A DNA stretch of 52,881 nt, taken from Crocosphaera sp. GTDB lineage: Bacteria; Cyanobacteriota; Cyanobacteriia; Cyanobacteriales; Microcystaceae. The position numbers and the translations under genes were made by a program. The DNA lies in NCBI GenBank assembly GCA_030065205.1, contig JASJDN010000021.1:1-52881 (forward strand), read 5' to 3'. The stretch's first letter is position 1; each line of letters opens with the position of its first letter. Under the pieces are notes generated by a model. It was not told where the DNA came from. It saw only the letters and a list, made by a program, of their open reading frames with translations, and did no database searches. Shown here one piece after another: positions 33,805-42,697 of this stretch.

Positions 33805-34779
33805 CTAATCAACGGACAACCCCTTAGAGGCTAACCATTCCTGACTATAGATGCGAGACTGATATCGAGAACCACCGTCACATAAAACGGTAACAATAGT
33901 ATGGCCTGGTCCCATTTCCTTCGCTAAAGCAACCGCAGCACCGACATTAATACCCACGGAACCCCCCATAAATAAGCCATCTTGGTACAATAACTGATAA
34001 ATCACCCGTAACGCTTCGTGATCATCGATTTGAATGGCATCATCGATGGGAACCCCTTCCATATTAGCGGTAATGCGACTGTTACCAATACCCTCAGTAA
34101 TAGAACTCCCTTCGGGTTTAATTTCTCCGGTTTTCACATAACTATATAACCCGCTTCCCATCGGGTCAGCCACAATACACTTAATGTTAGGGTTTTTCTC
34201 CTTAAAAAATAACGCCCCACCGGCATAGGTTCCCCCTGTTCCGGTAGCAGATACCCAAGCATCCACTTTACCCTCCGTTTGCTGCCAGATTTCCGGGCCA
34301 GTGGTTTCATAATGGGCCTGTCGGTTGGCTAAATTATCAAATTGATTAGCCCAAATGGCATTATCTAACTCTTCGGCCACTCTTCCCGATACCTTCACGT
34401 AATTATTAGGGTCTTTGTAAGGAACCGCCGGAACGGTGCGAACTTCAGCCCCCAACGTTCTCAAGAGGTCAATTTTCTCCTGGGACTGGGTTTCTGGAAT
34501 AATAATCAGACATTTATACCCTTTGGCATTGCAAATATGGGCCAACCCGATGCCAGTATTTCCGGCCGTCCCTTCTACCACCGTTCCCCCGGGTTCCAGC
34601 AGTCCTTTTTTCTCGGCATCTTCAATAATATATAAAGCAGCCCGGTCTTTTACAGAACCACCAGGGTTGAGAAATTCTGCCTTTCCTAAAATATTACAGC
34701 CGGTTTCTTCGCTAAAACTTTTGAGTCGAATAAGGGGAGTGTTGCCAACAGTACCAACAAAGCCTTCTTTAATATCCAT
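33805..34779 (-). CDS. cysteine synthase A (O-acetylserine sulfhydrylase)
   Basis: A 324-aa PLP enzyme. The PLP lysine is K44 in GGSVKDRAALYI. The substrate loop is EGTAGNTGIGLAH and the phosphate-binding glycine loop is TGTGGTYAGG. It makes cysteine from O-acetylserine and sulfide in the cytoplasm. The sequence is close to the cyanobacterial CysK type carrying VVEGTAGNTG rather than the enteric PTSGNTG form. It is a single gene, with the PBP2 gene 105 bp upstream on the same strand. Confidence 0.95.
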   Translation of the reverse strand: MDIKEGFVGTVGNTPLIRLKSFSEETGCNILGKAEFLNPGGSVKDRAALYIIEDAEKKGLLEPGGTVVEGTAGNTGIGLAHICNAKGYKCLIIIPETQSQEKIDLLRTLGAEVRTVPAVPYKDPNNYVKVSGRVAEELDNAIWANQFDNLANRQAHYETTGPEIWQQTEGKVDAWVSATGTGGTYAGGALFFKEKNPNIKCIVADPMGSGLYSYVKTGEIKPEGSSITEGIGNSRITANMEGVPIDDAIQIDDHEALRVIYQLLYQDGLFMGGSVGINVGAAVALAKEMGPGHTIVTVLCDGGSRYQSRIYSQEWLASKGLSVD

Positions 34780-34884
34780 AATTTAGGGTGATTCGGTGGG
34801 CAAGTGCATTTCGGGTTCAGTTGATGTCAGTTGGGTCTAATGTTCACCAACCATCGATCAACTCTCCCAATTTTATCAGGCATT

Positions 34885-36708
34885 TCACTTTTTATTGTTC
34901 TGAAAATACGCTTCCATCACTTGACGAACCATCGGGGCGGCCACAGAACCCCCACCCCCACCAGAATGCTCACCAAAAGCTACCACCACAATTTCTGGGT
35001 TATCGTAAGGAGCAAACCCCCCAAACCAAGTATGGACTTGTCCGGGAGGGGCTTCGGCGGTACCACTTTTACCCGCAGCAGGGGGCAAACTGGGAACGTC
35101 TAACGCTTTACCTGTTCCACTGGCAACCACCGCCCTCAGTCCTTCTCGCAAAATTTTCAGGGTACTGGGTTTAAGGTCCATAGACGTGCGCCATTTTTCT
35201 GTGTCTCCTTCTTTTTCAAAGAAATGGGGTTTTAAGCGATAACCGCCGTTGGCCGGCACTGCAAACATAATCGCAACTTGTAAAGGACTGGCCTGGGTAA
35301 ACCCTTGACCAATGGACATATTAACCGTGTCCCCATCGGTCCATTCCCAATTATAATTTTTCAGCTTCCACTCGTTATCGGCAATTAACCCGGCCGCTTC
35401 TTCCCCTAATTCAATGCCGGTTTTTGAGCCAAACCCGTAAAGACGGGCGTATTTAATGAGGGTTGGCCCGCCTACACCCCGGCCAATTTGACCATGAAAC
35501 GTATTACTACTCCAGGCCATGGCCCGCACATAACCCATCGGCCCAAACCCGGCCCGGTTCCATTCTCCAAAGGCGGTTCCCCCGACGTTGAGATAGGCGA
35601 AGGTATTTAAGATGGTATTAGGGGGATATTTGCCCGACTCCATCCCTGCGGTGGCAGTGACAATTTTAAAGGTAGAAGCGGGGGGAAACCCTCGTAACGC
35701 ACGGTTAACGAAGGGGTTACCTTTCTTTTGCAACCGTTTCCAGGTTTGGGGGGTAATTTGAGTGGAGAAAATATTGGGGTCAAAGGTGGGGTTACTGGCC
35801 ATGGCGAGAACCCCGCCGGTTTGGGGGTTAAGGGCGACAACCGCCCCGATACGTTCTCCTAGGGCTGCTTCGGCTGCTTTCTGCACATCGAGGTCCAGGG
35901 TAAGGGTGACATCTTTTCCGGGTTGGCCAACTTTTTGCCCCAACACTTTCATCACTTTGCCGGCCCCGTCTACTTCGAGTTCAATACCGCCCCATTCGCC
36001 CCGTAATTGCTGTTCATAAGCTGCTTCCACCCCCATTTTACCGACAATATCCCCTAAGCGATAGCCTTCGGGCCGTCGTCGTTCCAGTTCTTCGGCGTTG
36101 AGTTCCCCGGTGTATCCTAAGATATGGGCAGCGATTTCTTGGTTAGGATAGTCGCGGACGGTTTCAATATCCACTTCTAAGCCGTTTAATTCGGCTTTAA
36201 ATTCTTCTAGGGCGGTAATTTGGGCAGGATTTAAACTACGAGCAATTCTAATCAGGGTTGAGGCGTTGTAACCGGCTTGTTGTATCTTATTTTCAATGCT
36301 TTCTTCGGGTATGGACAGGAGTTGAGCTAAATATTGACGATTTTCTGGCCAGTCCGGTTGGTTAACCACCATCGGCCAGAGATACGCTGCGTGAGTGAGA
36401 CGGGTTGAGGCTAAAACCCGGCCTTTACGGTCGAAAATGTTACCACGAACGGGGGGTTTAGGAACAATACGAACTCGGTTATCTTCGGCTTTGGCGCGAA
36501 AGTCTTCCCCTTGTAGGAGTTGTAGAAAGGCGAGACGACTCCCAATGGCCCCTAATAGGATAAGACTGACAAACAACATGATAAATAGGGGTTGACGTTG
36601 TTGGCCAATGGTTCGATTGGTTTTTTTCTGTCGAGTGTCATAGGACCCATAATTATCCGTAGGTAGGGTGATTTGCCATTTGGACTGGGAAGGTTGTTTA
36701 CGCCACAT
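34885..36708 (-). CDS. penicillin-binding protein 2 (elongation transpeptidase)
   Basis: A 607-aa protein. A membrane anchor at about 42-66 (LFIMLFVSLILLGAIGSRLAFLQLL) is followed by a pedestal domain (RVRIVPKPPVRGNIFDRKGRVLA). The transpeptidase domain has the catalytic STFK, the SSN motif (WSSNTF) and KSGTAE. PBP2 (MrdA) makes cross-links during lateral wall growth together with RodA. rodA is not in the window. GC content is higher than in the neighbouring accessory regions, as expected for a core gene. Confidence 0.94.
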   Translation of the reverse strand: MWRKQPSQSKWQITLPTDNYGSYDTRQKKTNRTIGQQRQPLFIMLFVSLILLGAIGSRLAFLQLLQGEDFRAKAEDNRVRIVPKPPVRGNIFDRKGRVLASTRLTHAAYLWPMVVNQPDWPENRQYLAQLLSIPEESIENKIQQAGYNASTLIRIARSLNPAQITALEEFKAELNGLEVDIETVRDYPNQEIAAHILGYTGELNAEELERRRPEGYRLGDIVGKMGVEAAYEQQLRGEWGGIELEVDGAGKVMKVLGQKVGQPGKDVTLTLDLDVQKAAEAALGERIGAVVALNPQTGGVLAMASNPTFDPNIFSTQITPQTWKRLQKKGNPFVNRALRGFPPASTFKIVTATAGMESGKYPPNTILNTFAYLNVGGTAFGEWNRAGFGPMGYVRAMAWSSNTFHGQIGRGVGGPTLIKYARLYGFGSKTGIELGEEAAGLIADNEWKLKNYNWEWTDGDTVNMSIGQGFTQASPLQVAIMFAVPANGGYRLKPHFFEKEGDTEKWRTSMDLKPSTLKILREGLRAVVASGTGKALDVPSLPPAAGKSGTAEAPPGQVHTWFGGFAPYDNPEIVVVAFGEHSGGGGGSVAAPMVRQVMEAYFQNNKK

Positions 36709-36823
36709 ATTGCCGATGAAACTAGCTTTAAGTTTCTAGGATAACTTCTTTTTAGTTTATCAAGGGAGTTATTTTTTCTCTTATGTTTAATTTATTATTT
36801 GTTTCTCTTTCAAAAAGCAATGG

Positions 36824-37696
36824 TTATTGATGGTTTAACCATCTTTTTTTCCACTGACTACTGGGTTCTAAGGAACTTTTCTTTTGTTCTTGCTGTCTTC
36901 TATTTTTGATGGTTTCTGCTGTGTCCTGTAAGGTAGGATCTCGGTAAGGAATGGCTGCACGGGTTTGTAAGTGTTCTTTTTCTTGTTGAGATAAGGGGGG
37001 TAAGTTGTTACCGTTCCAGTTAGCAATGGTACCAGGCGATCGCCGTCCAACGCTTCGGGTTGCGCCTATGTTTAACCCTGTTAATTGTAGGGCGGTTCTC
37101 ACAGAAGCTGCACAAGAATAGGTGGCTAAATATCCATCTTTTTCTAAACATTGAGAGACTAATTCTATAAATTCGACTGTCCACAGTTGGGGACATTTTG
37201 GTGGGGAAAAGGGATCTAAAAAGATAGCGTCTGCCTGAAAGTTTTGATGGATAACTGTTTTTATAGTTTGTCTGGCATCCCCTAGTGATAATTCAGCTTT
37301 AAATATTTTCGTTTCAATTTTATGATTATTTGCCAGGGTTTTTAATTTATCAATAATCTCATCAGAAAAGTCATTTAATAACTTAGAATTGATAGCTTGT
37401 AGCGGGACATTAAGATCATTTTCTAACGCAAATAATTCGACTTTTATATCGGGATTAATTGACCAAATATTTTCTAAAGCGACGGCTGTATTATACCCTA
37501 AACCGTAACAAATATCAAGTATTTTTATTGTATCTTTAATTATTACTTTTTCTTTGATTTGGCAAGGTTCAATAAACTTATATTGTGCTTCTTGTTTGGC
37601 TCCTGAATGGGAATGAAATAATTCTTCAAATTCTTCAGAAAAGAAGGTATAAGAGCCATCATCGGTTAGTTTAGGTGTGAAAGTTTTTTCTAACAT
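36824..37696 (-). CDS. MnmD-like tRNA methyltransferase (DUF752)
   Basis: A 290-aa SAM-dependent methyltransferase. DGSYTFFSEEFEELFHSHSGAKQEA is the characteristic N-terminus, ILDICYGLGYNTAVAL binds SAM and FLDPFSPPKCPQLWTVEF is the DUF752 signature. MnmD makes the last methylation to mnm5s2U34 in the wobble position of some tRNAs. This is the stand-alone form, without the FAD-dependent MnmC oxidase half. It has a lysine-rich tail. Confidence 0.88.
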   Translation of the reverse strand: MLEKTFTPKLTDDGSYTFFSEEFEELFHSHSGAKQEAQYKFIEPCQIKEKVIIKDTIKILDICYGLGYNTAVALENIWSINPDIKVELFALENDLNVPLQAINSKLLNDFSDEIIDKLKTLANNHKIETKIFKAELSLGDARQTIKTVIHQNFQADAIFLDPFSPPKCPQLWTVEFIELVSQCLEKDGYLATYSCAASVRTALQLTGLNIGATRSVGRRSPGTIANWNGNNLPPLSQQEKEHLQTRAAIPYRDPTLQDTAETIKNRRQQEQKKSSLEPSSQWKKRWLNHQ

Positions 37697-37742
37697 TATC
37701 TATAGCAGTAGAATTATGAAGCAATTTTAATCTCTATTTGAG

Positions 37743-37802
37743 ATTGCTTCGGGGTGTTTTTAGTGATAATTAAAGCTTACTGTTTATCTTACCCCTCGCA
37801 AT
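37743..37802. repeat. 60-bp palindromic repeat, copy 4 (inverted)
   Basis: Begins ATTGCTTCGGGGTG and ends TACCCCTCGCAAT. It is the near-identical reverse complement of 28451-28510. Confidence 0.85.
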
Positions 37803-37858
37803 GACTACTTAAGTCTTTAATAACTTTGGAAAATTGCTATAGCAATCAGGTTTGGGTT

Positions 37859-37946
37859 ATGAGAATAGTAAGAGGATTTAACAGTGTTAAATCCCTACGA
37901 TATATTTGTAGGGACATAATAATATTATGTCCTAATCGATTCTCAT
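37859..37946. other. cloverleaf-like structure of three perfect hairpins
   Basis: The outer stem ATGAGAAT (37859-37866) / ATTCTCAT (37939-37946) encloses three stems: GGATTTAAC/GTTAAATCC (37874-37894), CTAC/GTAG (37895-37911) and GACATAAT/ATTATGTC (37913-37931). All are perfect. No ORF. It could be a small RNA or a compound palindromic element. The rest of 37803-38092 shows no gene; a degenerate GGTGGGCA motif lies near 38026. Confidence 0.5.
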
Positions 37947-38092
37947 TTCTCATATATCATTACTGATTTCTATATGAATTTTCAAAATTCATATTTACAT
38001 TTTGTTTATTTTAATAACAATGCTAAGGTGGGCAATAAAGCCACTTATTCAAAGTTTGCCTAATTCTTAAAAATTTTGCCCAACCTACAGAA

Positions 38093-39211
38093 TTAAAGAA
38101 CTTTTCTGAAAGCTTCTAATAATAATAAAACATTTTCAGGGCGAGAATTATAACCCATTAAACCAATACGCCAAACTTTACCCCCCAACTCACCTAAACC
38201 GCCACCAATCTCGATATTATACTCTTTTAAAAGATAACTAGATACGGCTTTTCCGTTCACCCCTTGAGGAATACGAACCGTAGTTAAAGTAGGGAGACGA
38301 AACTGTTTTTCTACATGACAAACTAACCCTAATTTTTCTAATCCTTCCCATAATAACTCGGCATTTTGTTGATGTCGCTGCCAACAATTTTCTAACCCTT
38401 CTTCTACAATTAAAGATAACGCTTCCCTTAACCCATAATTCATGTTACAAGGAGCAGTATGATGGTACTTTCTGGGTTCCCCCCAATACTGACTTAAAAG
38501 GTTCATATCTAAATACCAATTAGACACAGAAGTTGTGCGTTTTTGCAACTTTTCCCAAGCGCGATCGCTCATAGTAAACGGAGCAAGTCCGGGGGGACAC
38601 CCTAACCCTTTCTGACTACAACTATAGGCTAAATCGACACCCCATTGATCTGCATAAAACGGAACTCCCCCTAAACTGGTAACCGCATCAACTAACAATA
38701 AACAATTGTGTTTTCGACACAACTCTCCTACCCCTTCTAAGGGTTGTCTTACCCCGGTAGAAGTCTCTGCATTAACTAACCCTAAAATCGCCGGTTTATG
38801 GGTTTCGATTGCTTCAGTTAATTCTGCTAAACTGAAATTTTCACCCCAAGGTTTATTTATTATTCTAACATCTGCACCATAACGGGTGGCCATATCCACT
38901 AAACGGTGGCCAAAATAACCCATAACCCCTATCAATACCACATCCCCAGGTTCCACTACATTGGCCAAACTAGCCTCCATTCCTGCGCTTCCTGTCCCAC
39001 TTATAGAGAGGGTTAACTTATTTTCAGTTTGCCAGACATAGCGTAATAAATCTTGGATCTCGTCCATCATTTCTAGATAAAATGGGTCAAGATGGCCAAT
39101 AGCAGGAAGACTCATGGCCGACAAAATACGGGGGTTCGCATTAGATGGGCCTGGACCCATTAATAAACGAGGGGGAATGGTTAACGGTTGGGGTTGAGAA
39201 GGTGTAGTCAT
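38093..39211 (-). CDS. alanine/serine--glyoxylate aminotransferase family protein
   Basis: A 372-aa class V PLP aminotransferase. The N-terminal LLMGPGPSNANPRILSAMSLPAIGHLDPFYLEMMDEIQ is the family signature, and the PLP lysine is in YSCSQKGLGCPPGLAPF (about residue 200). The likely role is transamination of glyoxylate in the photorespiratory pathway, with alanine or serine as donor; the family also includes proteins long misnamed soluble hydrogenase 42-kDa subunit in cyanobacteria. A single gene with repeats on both sides. Confidence 0.9.
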   Translation of the reverse strand: MTTPSQPQPLTIPPRLLMGPGPSNANPRILSAMSLPAIGHLDPFYLEMMDEIQDLLRYVWQTENKLTLSISGTGSAGMEASLANVVEPGDVVLIGVMGYFGHRLVDMATRYGADVRIINKPWGENFSLAELTEAIETHKPAILGLVNAETSTGVRQPLEGVGELCRKHNCLLLVDAVTSLGGVPFYADQWGVDLAYSCSQKGLGCPPGLAPFTMSDRAWEKLQKRTTSVSNWYLDMNLLSQYWGEPRKYHHTAPCNMNYGLREALSLIVEEGLENCWQRHQQNAELLWEGLEKLGLVCHVEKQFRLPTLTTVRIPQGVNGKAVSSYLLKEYNIEIGGGLGELGGKVWRIGLMGYNSRPENVLLLLEAFRKVL

Positions 39212-39342
39212 GGTCAGTTATGGTTAAAGAATAGGCGTATTCTACCAAATAATGGTAAAGGGTATTCTAATACAGGATCATCTTCAACTTTGTAGGGGTC
39301 AACAACCATTATTAGCGTCAACTTAAGCCAATGTAAACTGTC

Positions 39343-39407
39343 ATTGCGAGGAGGTAAAATCTTGACTGGAACAAAAGTTTAAGACTTATTGCTGCCTCCG
39401 AAGCAAT
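39343..39407. repeat. 65-bp palindromic repeat, copy 5
   Basis: Starts ATTGCGAGGAGGTAAAA and ends CTGCCTCCGAAGCAAT. It is closest to copy 3 (28539-28604) in the opposite orientation. The preceding 39212-39342 has no recognisable feature. Confidence 0.8.
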
Positions 39408-39436
39408 CTCTAACAACACCCAACTGAAAAATAGAG

Positions 39437-39627
39437 ATTGCTTCGAGGGGATAATGATACCAAATCCGGTTTAGATACCCCTTTTATCTTGGGAGTTGAG
39501 GAGTGTGGGAAGTGTGGGAAGGGTGGGGAGTGTGGGAGGAAGAAGAGCCAAACTATAAAGAGGTTTTGACCATCGGATTTGGTATGACAATAAATCGCGC
39601 TATAGTCGTGGTTCACCCCCTCGCAAT
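39437..39627. repeat. palindromic repeat copy 6, split by a MITE
   Basis: The left half (ATTGCTTCGAGGGG, 39437-39457) and right half (to CCCCTCGCAAT, 39588-39627) make a normal copy of about 61 bp if the 127-bp insert and one TGA are removed. The other copies are 60-66 bp. Confidence 0.75.
39458..39584. mobile_element. 127-bp MITE with TACCAAATCC termini
   Basis: Perfect 10-bp terminal inverted repeats, TACCAAATCC and GGATTTGGTA, are each flanked by TGA (39455-39457 and 39585-39587), a 3-bp target duplication. Inside are four copies of a 9-bp unit near AGTGTGGGA (39502-39537). There is no transposase gene, so it would move in trans. Confidence 0.8.
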
Positions 39628-39740
39628 GACAATCAAGAAATAACCATTCACTGTTAAGTTGACACCAGTGACAACCGTTAACCCCTACAAAAATCAATTA
39701 ATGTAGGTCTGTTGCATCACCCGATAAACGTAAACAAATA

Positions 39741-41231
39741 CTAAGAAGAATCAACCCAATAACAAACACAATTCCGTCCATTTTCTTTGGCTTGATACAG
39801 CGCTTCATCCGCTTCTTGAATTAATTCTTTATATTGCTCTGTTTCTTCAGGAATTTTACAACTAACACCCATACTAATAGTCACATGATCACTCACTAAA
39901 GAATTTTCGTGGAGAATGTTCATGGTTTCAATGGCATTTCTAATCATTTCTGCCAAGGTTAATGCCCCATTCAAATTAGTATTGGGCAAAAGAATGACAA
40001 ACTCTTCTCCTCCGTATCTCGCTACCACATCAGAAGGACGTTTCACTTGTCTTCTTATTTCTTGAGCGACTTTTTGTAAACAACTATCTCCTCCTAAATG
40101 ACCATAGGTTTCGTTATAAATTTTAAAGTAATCTACATCACAAAGAATAAGAGATATTTGGGAGTTTTCTCGTCTCCCTCTTTGCCATTCTCGGTATAAC
40201 ACTTCATCAAAATAACGACGATTAAAAATTTGAGTTAACCCATCTAGATTAACTAAGGCTTTGAGTTTTTTTAGGGCTTGTTGTAATTCTATTGTTCGTT
40301 GTTCAACTCGCTTTTCTAAAGTTTTACGGGCTTCTTCTAATTCAGTAATATGCTCATCAATCCACTGAATTAATTGATTCATAGAAGTAGCTAATTTTCC
40401 AACTTCATCTTTAGTGGTTACAGAAGCTTTTAATTGAAAGTTAGATTCTTGAGTTACTTTTTCAGAAATACGGGTTAACTGTTCTAGGGGATAAGCAATT
40501 ATTTTTCCGGTATATATAGCCGAAATTGTAGAAATAATCAAAGAGGTGATAATACTACTTAAAATTATTTTTGTCCTTAACACACTAGCCCTTATCATCC
40601 CTTGCTCTGCATTTTTTTGATTGTCTTGAGCCGAATTAATAACAAGAGATAAAATTTCTGATAATTTTTCAAATTGAGTTTCAAGATTTTGTATTTTTTT
40701 GCTTTTAATAAGTTCTAAGATGATATCTTGACTATTTAGATTATTTAAGTTATTGTTATTACTAGAAATTGGTGTGATGGTTTTCCAAAGAGATTTAATA
40801 TTATTTTGATATTCGTCTAAATAGTAATCATATTTATTAATTAAGATTTTTACATTTTGATTATCAATTACTTCATGATTTTTATCTAGAAAATCATTGA
40901 GTTCCAATAAAGTATATTGAATTCTTTTACTATTTAGACTAAATTTATTAGTTTCATACTCAAACCAAATGGAGTCATCAACAACAACAATTAACGTTTT
41001 AGGATGGGAGCGAATTTGTAAAATATAATTATGTAGCTGAGATAATAAAAGAATTTTTCGATTAGCTAATTGTAACTTATGATAAGCTTTTTTTTCGTAA
41101 TAATCTCCTAAAGTAAGTCCCGAAATAATCCCTATTATAAAAATGGTAATCACAATGATATAACCATATCCTATCTTGTGACCAATTTTACTATGGGTTA
41201 GTATTCTTTTTAAGGAGTTAGCAACAAACAT
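39741..41231 (-). CDS. membrane diguanylate cyclase (HAMP-GGDEF)
   Basis: A 496-aa protein from ATG 41231. An upstream TTG at 41264 would add 11 residues and is less likely. Two membrane helices (about 23-42 and 218-240) bracket a helical periplasmic sensor region of about 175 residues. A HAMP linker and coiled coil (about 240-320) and a GGDEF domain follow. The active site YGGEEFVILLP and the I-site RPSD five residues before it are intact, so c-di-GMP synthesis with product inhibition is expected. It diverges from a PhnD-type binding lipoprotein, a possible ligand-sensing partner. Confidence 0.9.
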   Translation of the reverse strand: MFVANSLKRILTHSKIGHKIGYGYIIVITIFIIGIISGLTLGDYYEKKAYHKLQLANRKILLLSQLHNYILQIRSHPKTLIVVVDDSIWFEYETNKFSLNSKRIQYTLLELNDFLDKNHEVIDNQNVKILINKYDYYLDEYQNNIKSLWKTITPISSNNNNLNNLNSQDIILELIKSKKIQNLETQFEKLSEILSLVINSAQDNQKNAEQGMIRASVLRTKIILSSIITSLIISTISAIYTGKIIAYPLEQLTRISEKVTQESNFQLKASVTTKDEVGKLATSMNQLIQWIDEHITELEEARKTLEKRVEQRTIELQQALKKLKALVNLDGLTQIFNRRYFDEVLYREWQRGRRENSQISLILCDVDYFKIYNETYGHLGGDSCLQKVAQEIRRQVKRPSDVVARYGGEEFVILLPNTNLNGALTLAEMIRNAIETMNILHENSLVSDHVTISMGVSCKIPEETEQYKELIQEADEALYQAKENGRNCVCYWVDSS

Positions 41232-41534
41232 AAAAGCAATTTCTCTCAATGGATGACTTACCAAAATTGATCTAGAACGAAAAATAAGTATAAAAATTTA
41301 GATCAAATTATAGACAATGAGTATTCTCATATACTAAAATTGTAAAATGTTAGTCAAGACAATAATCAAAATTTTACGGATATCTCGAAAAATTAAGCCA
41401 AAACATTCTTAACACTATTATATAACTAGGTGCGTTTTAAGTTAAAAAAATGTTATTGATGACTTAAAATTAGATTAAATTCTGTGTCATGGTTTATGAT
41501 CACTATTGTTAAAGCTCGAACCCGTATAACTGAA

Positions 41535-41554
41535 GTATAGAAAAAAGTCTATAC
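41535..41554. promoter_or_regulatory. inverted repeat between divergent genes, possible operator
   Basis: GTATAG, 8 bp, CTATAC: a perfect 6-bp dyad with the spacing of a dimeric regulator site. It sits in the 430-bp gap (41232-41661) between the cyclase and the PhnD-type gene, about 110 bp before the latter's start. The rest of the gap has no ORF. Confidence 0.35.
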
Positions 41555-41661
41555 AAACAAATTTTTAACAGAACTTTTTCTAATAATAATAGCGTGTCAA
41601 CGTTATGATAATCCATTAAACTCTTGAAAAAATATCAATCAACTTTCACAATATTTAAAGT

Positions 41662-42561
41662 ATGAAAAGACGAAACTTATTAGTGTACACTATACTATTC
41701 TTGGCGGGTTGTATGGTCAAACAAAAATCAGATAATCCACCGAACTTCTCTTCTAGAGTACCTATCCCTAAAACCTTACGTTTTGCTGTTACTGACGCTG
41801 TGGGAGTAGGAGAGTTAGAAGAAAAGTATGAACCCTTTAGACAAGTTTTAAGTCAAGTATTAGATAGTCAGATTGAGTTTTTTCCAGTGGATAATTATTT
41901 TAAAGCAGTTGCAGCTTTAAACACCCATGAAGTCGACTTAGTTTGGGCTGGTCCTTCGGAATATGTTGTCATGAAAGCAAGAAGCAATGCTATTCCGATG
42001 ATTGGTATAAAACGAGTTAACTATTATACGATGATGGTGGTTCGTAAAGACAGTGGAATTAAATCATTAACAGACTTAAAAGGAAAAACAATTGATTTTG
42101 AACATAATGGTTCAACCAGTACCCATATAGGAGGAATCAAACTGTTAATAGATGCTGGTTTAAATCCTCAAACTGATTTTAAATCTATCATGTCTGAGGA
42201 TGATAGTTTAGCACCTTTAATTAAAAAAGTGGTAGATGCTTGTTCAAGAAATCCTTATCGTTATCAAGCCGCTTTAGAAAAAGATGATTTATCAGATATC
42301 AATTTCCCTATTATTGCGAAAGGACAGCCTTTACCTAATGATGTATTAATTGTAGGTAGTCATATTCAAGCTAACGTTATTGATCATATTAAGGAATTAA
42401 TGCTTAAAAATCAAACTCAACTGATAGAAGCTATCTTATCTATTAAATCTTTAAAAAATAAGTTTGAAGGGTCAACTTTAGTTCCGGCAAAAGATTCGGA
42501 TTACAATATGATTCGTGATGTTTATCGAGAAATGGGACAAGGGGATTTTTTATTCAACTAA
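41662..42561 (+). CDS. PhnD-like phosphate/phosphonate-type substrate-binding lipoprotein
   Basis: A 299-aa protein. A signal with lipobox LAGC (C17) marks it as a lipoprotein. The rest is a periplasmic-binding fold: LRFAVTDAVGVGELEEKYEPFRQVLSQ, VDLVWAGPSEYVVM, LKGKTIDFEHNGSTSTHIGG and a C-terminal region with PLPNDVLIVGSHI. This follows the PhnD family, which binds phosphonate, phosphite or phosphate. No phnC or phnE permease or ATPase gene is adjacent, so it may sense rather than transport. It diverges from the diguanylate cyclase gene. Confidence 0.85.
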   Translation: MKRRNLLVYTILFLAGCMVKQKSDNPPNFSSRVPIPKTLRFAVTDAVGVGELEEKYEPFRQVLSQVLDSQIEFFPVDNYFKAVAALNTHEVDLVWAGPSEYVVMKARSNAIPMIGIKRVNYYTMMVVRKDSGIKSLTDLKGKTIDFEHNGSTSTHIGGIKLLIDAGLNPQTDFKSIMSEDDSLAPLIKKVVDACSRNPYRYQAALEKDDLSDINFPIIAKGQPLPNDVLIVGSHIQANVIDHIKELMLKNQTQLIEAILSIKSLKNKFEGSTLVPAKDSDYNMIRDVYREMGQGDFLFN

Positions 42562-42564
42562 AAA

Positions 42565-42672
42565 TATAGCAATTCCCATACTTGTGAGGTACAAAGGTGA
42601 TCGCTTTGAGGCAGGAGGCAGAGGGCAGGAGGCAGGAGTTAGGTGTACATCATGAGTCCGAGAAACGCTATA
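42565..42672. repeat. 108-bp dispersed repeat, copy 2
   Basis: Reverse-complement partner of 531-638; same length, same TATAGC/GCTATA ends. The 7-bp satellite in the centre (GGCAGGAGGCAGAG type) has a slightly different unit arrangement. It begins 3 bp past the PhnD-type stop, so both copies sit at gene 3' ends. Confidence 0.7.
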
Positions 42673-42697
42673 TTATTTTAAAAGCGATTAATAATGA

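Noticed and set aside
34788..36019. Plus-strand frames opposite mrdA and cysK
   Set aside because: They are antisense shadows; both minus-strand genes are complete and well conserved.
39410..39697. Minus-strand ORF rich in Pro-His-Phe
   Set aside because: It is a translation of the 9-bp satellite inside the MITE and of the repeat arms, not a gene.
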